Shown here one piece after another: positions 62,597 through 64,000 of a stretch of DNA of 64,000 bases. The position numbers were made by a program, and so were the translations under genes. The notes under the pieces are model-generated. The model was not told where the DNA came from. It did not search any database and saw only the letters and a list, made by a program, of their open reading frames with translations. Source of the DNA: Sphingomonadales bacterium UBA2683 (lineage in GTDB: Bacteria > Pseudomonadota > Alphaproteobacteria > Sphingomonadales > Sphingomonadaceae); NCBI GenBank assembly GCA_002354635.1, contig DELZ01000001.1:1-64000 (forward strand), given 5' to 3'. Each line of letters opens with the position of its first letter. Positions within the stretch are counted from its first letter, which is position 1.

Positions 62597-63174
62597 AGGC
62601 CGCCCCCTAATAATTGTTCTGCCGTGACAATCGCTTCTGCCACCTCCGCCATTCGTTTATTGCTGTTCATGGCGTGATCGCGCAGCAGTTTGTGGGCTTC
62701 CGGTTCGCTTATGTTCCGCTTCTTGATCAGGATTTTCTTGGCCTTGTCGATAATTGTTCGCTCGGACAACGCGTCGCGCGCTTCCTTCAGTTCTGTCTGC
62801 AACCGTGAAAATGCTTGGAAGCGCCTTATGGCCAAATCAAGGATCGGCTTCATCCGGCGCTGAGACAAGCCATCGACGATATAGGCCGAAACCCCGGCAT
62901 CAATGGCCGCGCCAATCGTGTCATCATCTGATTGCTCGACAAACATGGCGATCGGTCGCGAAACCGCGCGACTGACGGCAAAATATTCTTCCAGCATATC
63001 GCGGGAGGGATTGCCCAGGTCGATCAGGATGACATCGGGGTCTATCGATTCAATCGCGCGCGCCATCCCGGAACGTTCGGAAATCACAAAAACATCGCGC
63101 TCACCCACTTCGGCCAGCCCGTCTTCAATTATAGCCGCGCGAACGGGGTTTTCATCGATAACAGCGATACGCAA
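62593..63174 (-). CDS. nasT: NasT, ANTAR-domain antiterminator
   Basis: The 193-aa protein has an N-terminal receiver-like domain (RIAVIDENPVRAAIIEDGLAEVG, DVILIDLGNPSRD) and a C-terminal ANTAR RNA-binding domain (LSERTIIDKAKKILIKKRNISEPEAHKLLRDHAMNSNKRMAEVAEAIVTAEQLL). The TTG at 63174 is taken as the start because it gives the family start MRIAVIDENP and has GGAG 6 bp upstream. The longer frame to 63249 begins with residues lacking homology. Confidence 0.92.
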   Translation of the reverse strand: MRIAVIDENPVRAAIIEDGLAEVGERDVFVISERSGMARAIESIDPDVILIDLGNPSRDMLEEYFAVSRAVSRPIAMFVEQSDDDTIGAAIDAGVSAYIVDGLSQRRMKPILDLAIRRFQAFSRLQTELKEARDALSERTIIDKAKKILIKKRNISEPEAHKLLRDHAMNSNKRMAEVAEAIVTAEQLLGGGL

Positions 63175-63512
63175 TTGCGACTCCGAGAAAGGGAGATTCT
63201 TTCCGCAGTGTAACGCCTTTTTGTTCGCACGTGCAACATGAACGATCAATCAATCTCGAGTTACCAATCGCGGCGGCCACTTTTCCTCTTTGGTACCCAA
63301 AACCAGACAGACCGCTTCCCACGCAGTTGTTGCCATTAGAGCGGGAGTGAACAGTGTGCGTGGAATGGCTGCTATCAAGCACAATCTTCGATCGTGGTAA
63401 TGACGACAATGGGCGCAAACCGGATACGGACTTTACCGAATTTCAAACACCCAAATTTGGGTCAGAACGGATGGGCAAATTAGCGAAACAAATATGTACG
63501 GCGGTGCCCGCG
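63175..63512. other. Intergenic region between the AbiEii-like gene and nasT
   Basis: No gene or clear repeat is seen. It should hold the nasT promoter in its lower-coordinate half. Confidence 0.5.
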
Positions 63513-64000
63513 CTATACATCCAAAAGTTTTCTAAGCTTTGATTCAAAGAACCGCTCACTCCAAAGGCTGAGGGATTTCTCTTCTGCCGGGCGCAAAAAT
63601 CGCCGAACGTCATCGCTTGCGTCATCCCAATCAATGGATCGGATTTTGTCGGTCAGCTTGGATTTCAGCCAGTCTGTATTTACTACCAATGCCTTCTCGT
63701 CAGACCACGGTCCAAATTGTTGAAGCGCTGTTTCCAGATGCGGCAGATTTGGGAAAACACCTTGCGTGACATACCAGGAAAAATCGAACCAATCGCGACC
63801 TTTCAGATATTCACGGCAAAGCAGCGCATGGATCTTGAGCGCAAAATTGGACGCCATGTCCTGGTGGCGAACTTCGTAATCGACCGGAAAGTCGAGAAAG
63901 CTGTAATCGTCCGTTGAATATGCTGGTGGTTCGACGTCGATTTCCAGCTTGATTTTGAGTTTGCGGCGTGGATCATTGTTGGCAAATGACAAGTCTAGCT
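63513..64000 (-). CDS. AbiEii/AbiGii-type nucleotidyltransferase toxin, C-terminal part (runs off the window)
   Basis: The frame is open at the right edge, with no stop upstream. Visible are DPRRKLKIKLEIDVEPPAYSTDDYSFLDFPVDYEVRHQDMASNFALKIHALLCREYLKGRDWFDFSWYVTQG and a C-terminal helical region ending SKLRKLLDV. This is the pattern of the AbiEii toxin C-terminal half, where KxHALL…KGRDWFDF is conserved. The nucleotidyltransferase motif GSxxxR-D would be beyond 64000. The partner antitoxin AbiEi would be expected upstream, outside the window. Confidence 0.82.
   Translation of the reverse strand, partial: LDLSFANNDPRRKLKIKLEIDVEPPAYSTDDYSFLDFPVDYEVRHQDMASNFALKIHALLCREYLKGRDWFDFSWYVTQGVFPNLPHLETALQQFGPWSDEKALVVNTDWLKSKLTDKIRSIDWDDASDDVRRFLRPAEEKSLSLWSERFFESKLRKLLDV

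Noticed and set aside
1..64000. CRISPR array, tRNA or rRNA genes
   Set aside because: No regularly spaced direct repeats and no tRNA or rRNA signature were noticed by eye on either strand; a covariance scan was not possible.

Overview
The window looks like accessory-rich chromosome (or a large replicon) of an alphaproteobacterium of the order Sphingomonadales. This rests on two very large TonB-dependent receptors, RecR and IS sequences of sphingomonad type, moderate GC, an F-type conjugation cluster and an assimilatory nitrate operon of alphaproteobacterial type. The genus is not determined; all family assignments come from reading translated motifs, not from database searches.

Region 1 (1-16.9 kb) is a scarred, IS-built mosaic. 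An intact TonB receptor gene (251-3202) is followed by an IS4/IS50-type element (3388-5544). That element is itself split by an IS200-type element (about 4562-5148) and abuts the 3' half of an IS701-type transposase gene. A second TonB receptor gene (9024-6295, minus) follows. Next come a 5'-truncated recR fragment, a multiply broken IS256 transposase gene and a complete IS21-type element (10492-13025). The IS21 element sits on the broken 3' end of an RND efflux pump gene. The pump gene, its frameshifted membrane-fusion partner, a thioesterase and an alpha/beta hydrolase form a minus-strand operon, divergent from a MarR regulator. The pump half of the operon is dead.

Region 2 (17.5-28.7 kb) is a compact, one-strand alkane-degradation cluster in the order alkB, alkG, alkH, alkJ, alkL, alkS, alkT. 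It encodes the alkane hydroxylase, a two-domain rubredoxin, aldehyde dehydrogenase, GMC alcohol dehydrogenase, OmpW-type uptake porin, MalT-like LuxR regulator and rubredoxin reductase. It carries much of the gene set of the classical Pseudomonas alkBFGHJKL plus alkST system, but with the regulator and reductase genes inside one collinear array. A dyad upstream of alkB is a candidate regulator site. A tandem hot-dog thioesterase lies divergently upstream.

Region 3 (28.7-48.9 kb) starts with remnants of an AraC regulator and an IS5 transposase. An AlpA-type regulator and a helix-turn-helix repressor face left, and an 18-kb F-type type IV secretion/mating-pair operon runs rightward: traA, L, E, K, B, dsbC, V, C, orf, trbI, S26 peptidase, traW, U, trbC, traN, F, H, G. 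Most adjacent genes overlap by a few bases. No relaxase (TraI) or coupling protein (TraD) gene is present, and the operon ends directly before chromosomal-type metabolism genes.

Region 4 (49.3-63.2 kb, all minus strand) is a nitrate assimilation regulon: nasT and nasS, then a leader with an intrinsic terminator, then nrtA, nrtB, a fused double ATPase, an outer-membrane porin, nirB, nirD, nasA and cobA. NasT is an ANTAR-domain antiterminator, so the leader terminator at 61187-61224 is its probable target. The window ends inside an AbiEii-type toxin gene (63513 to beyond 64000).
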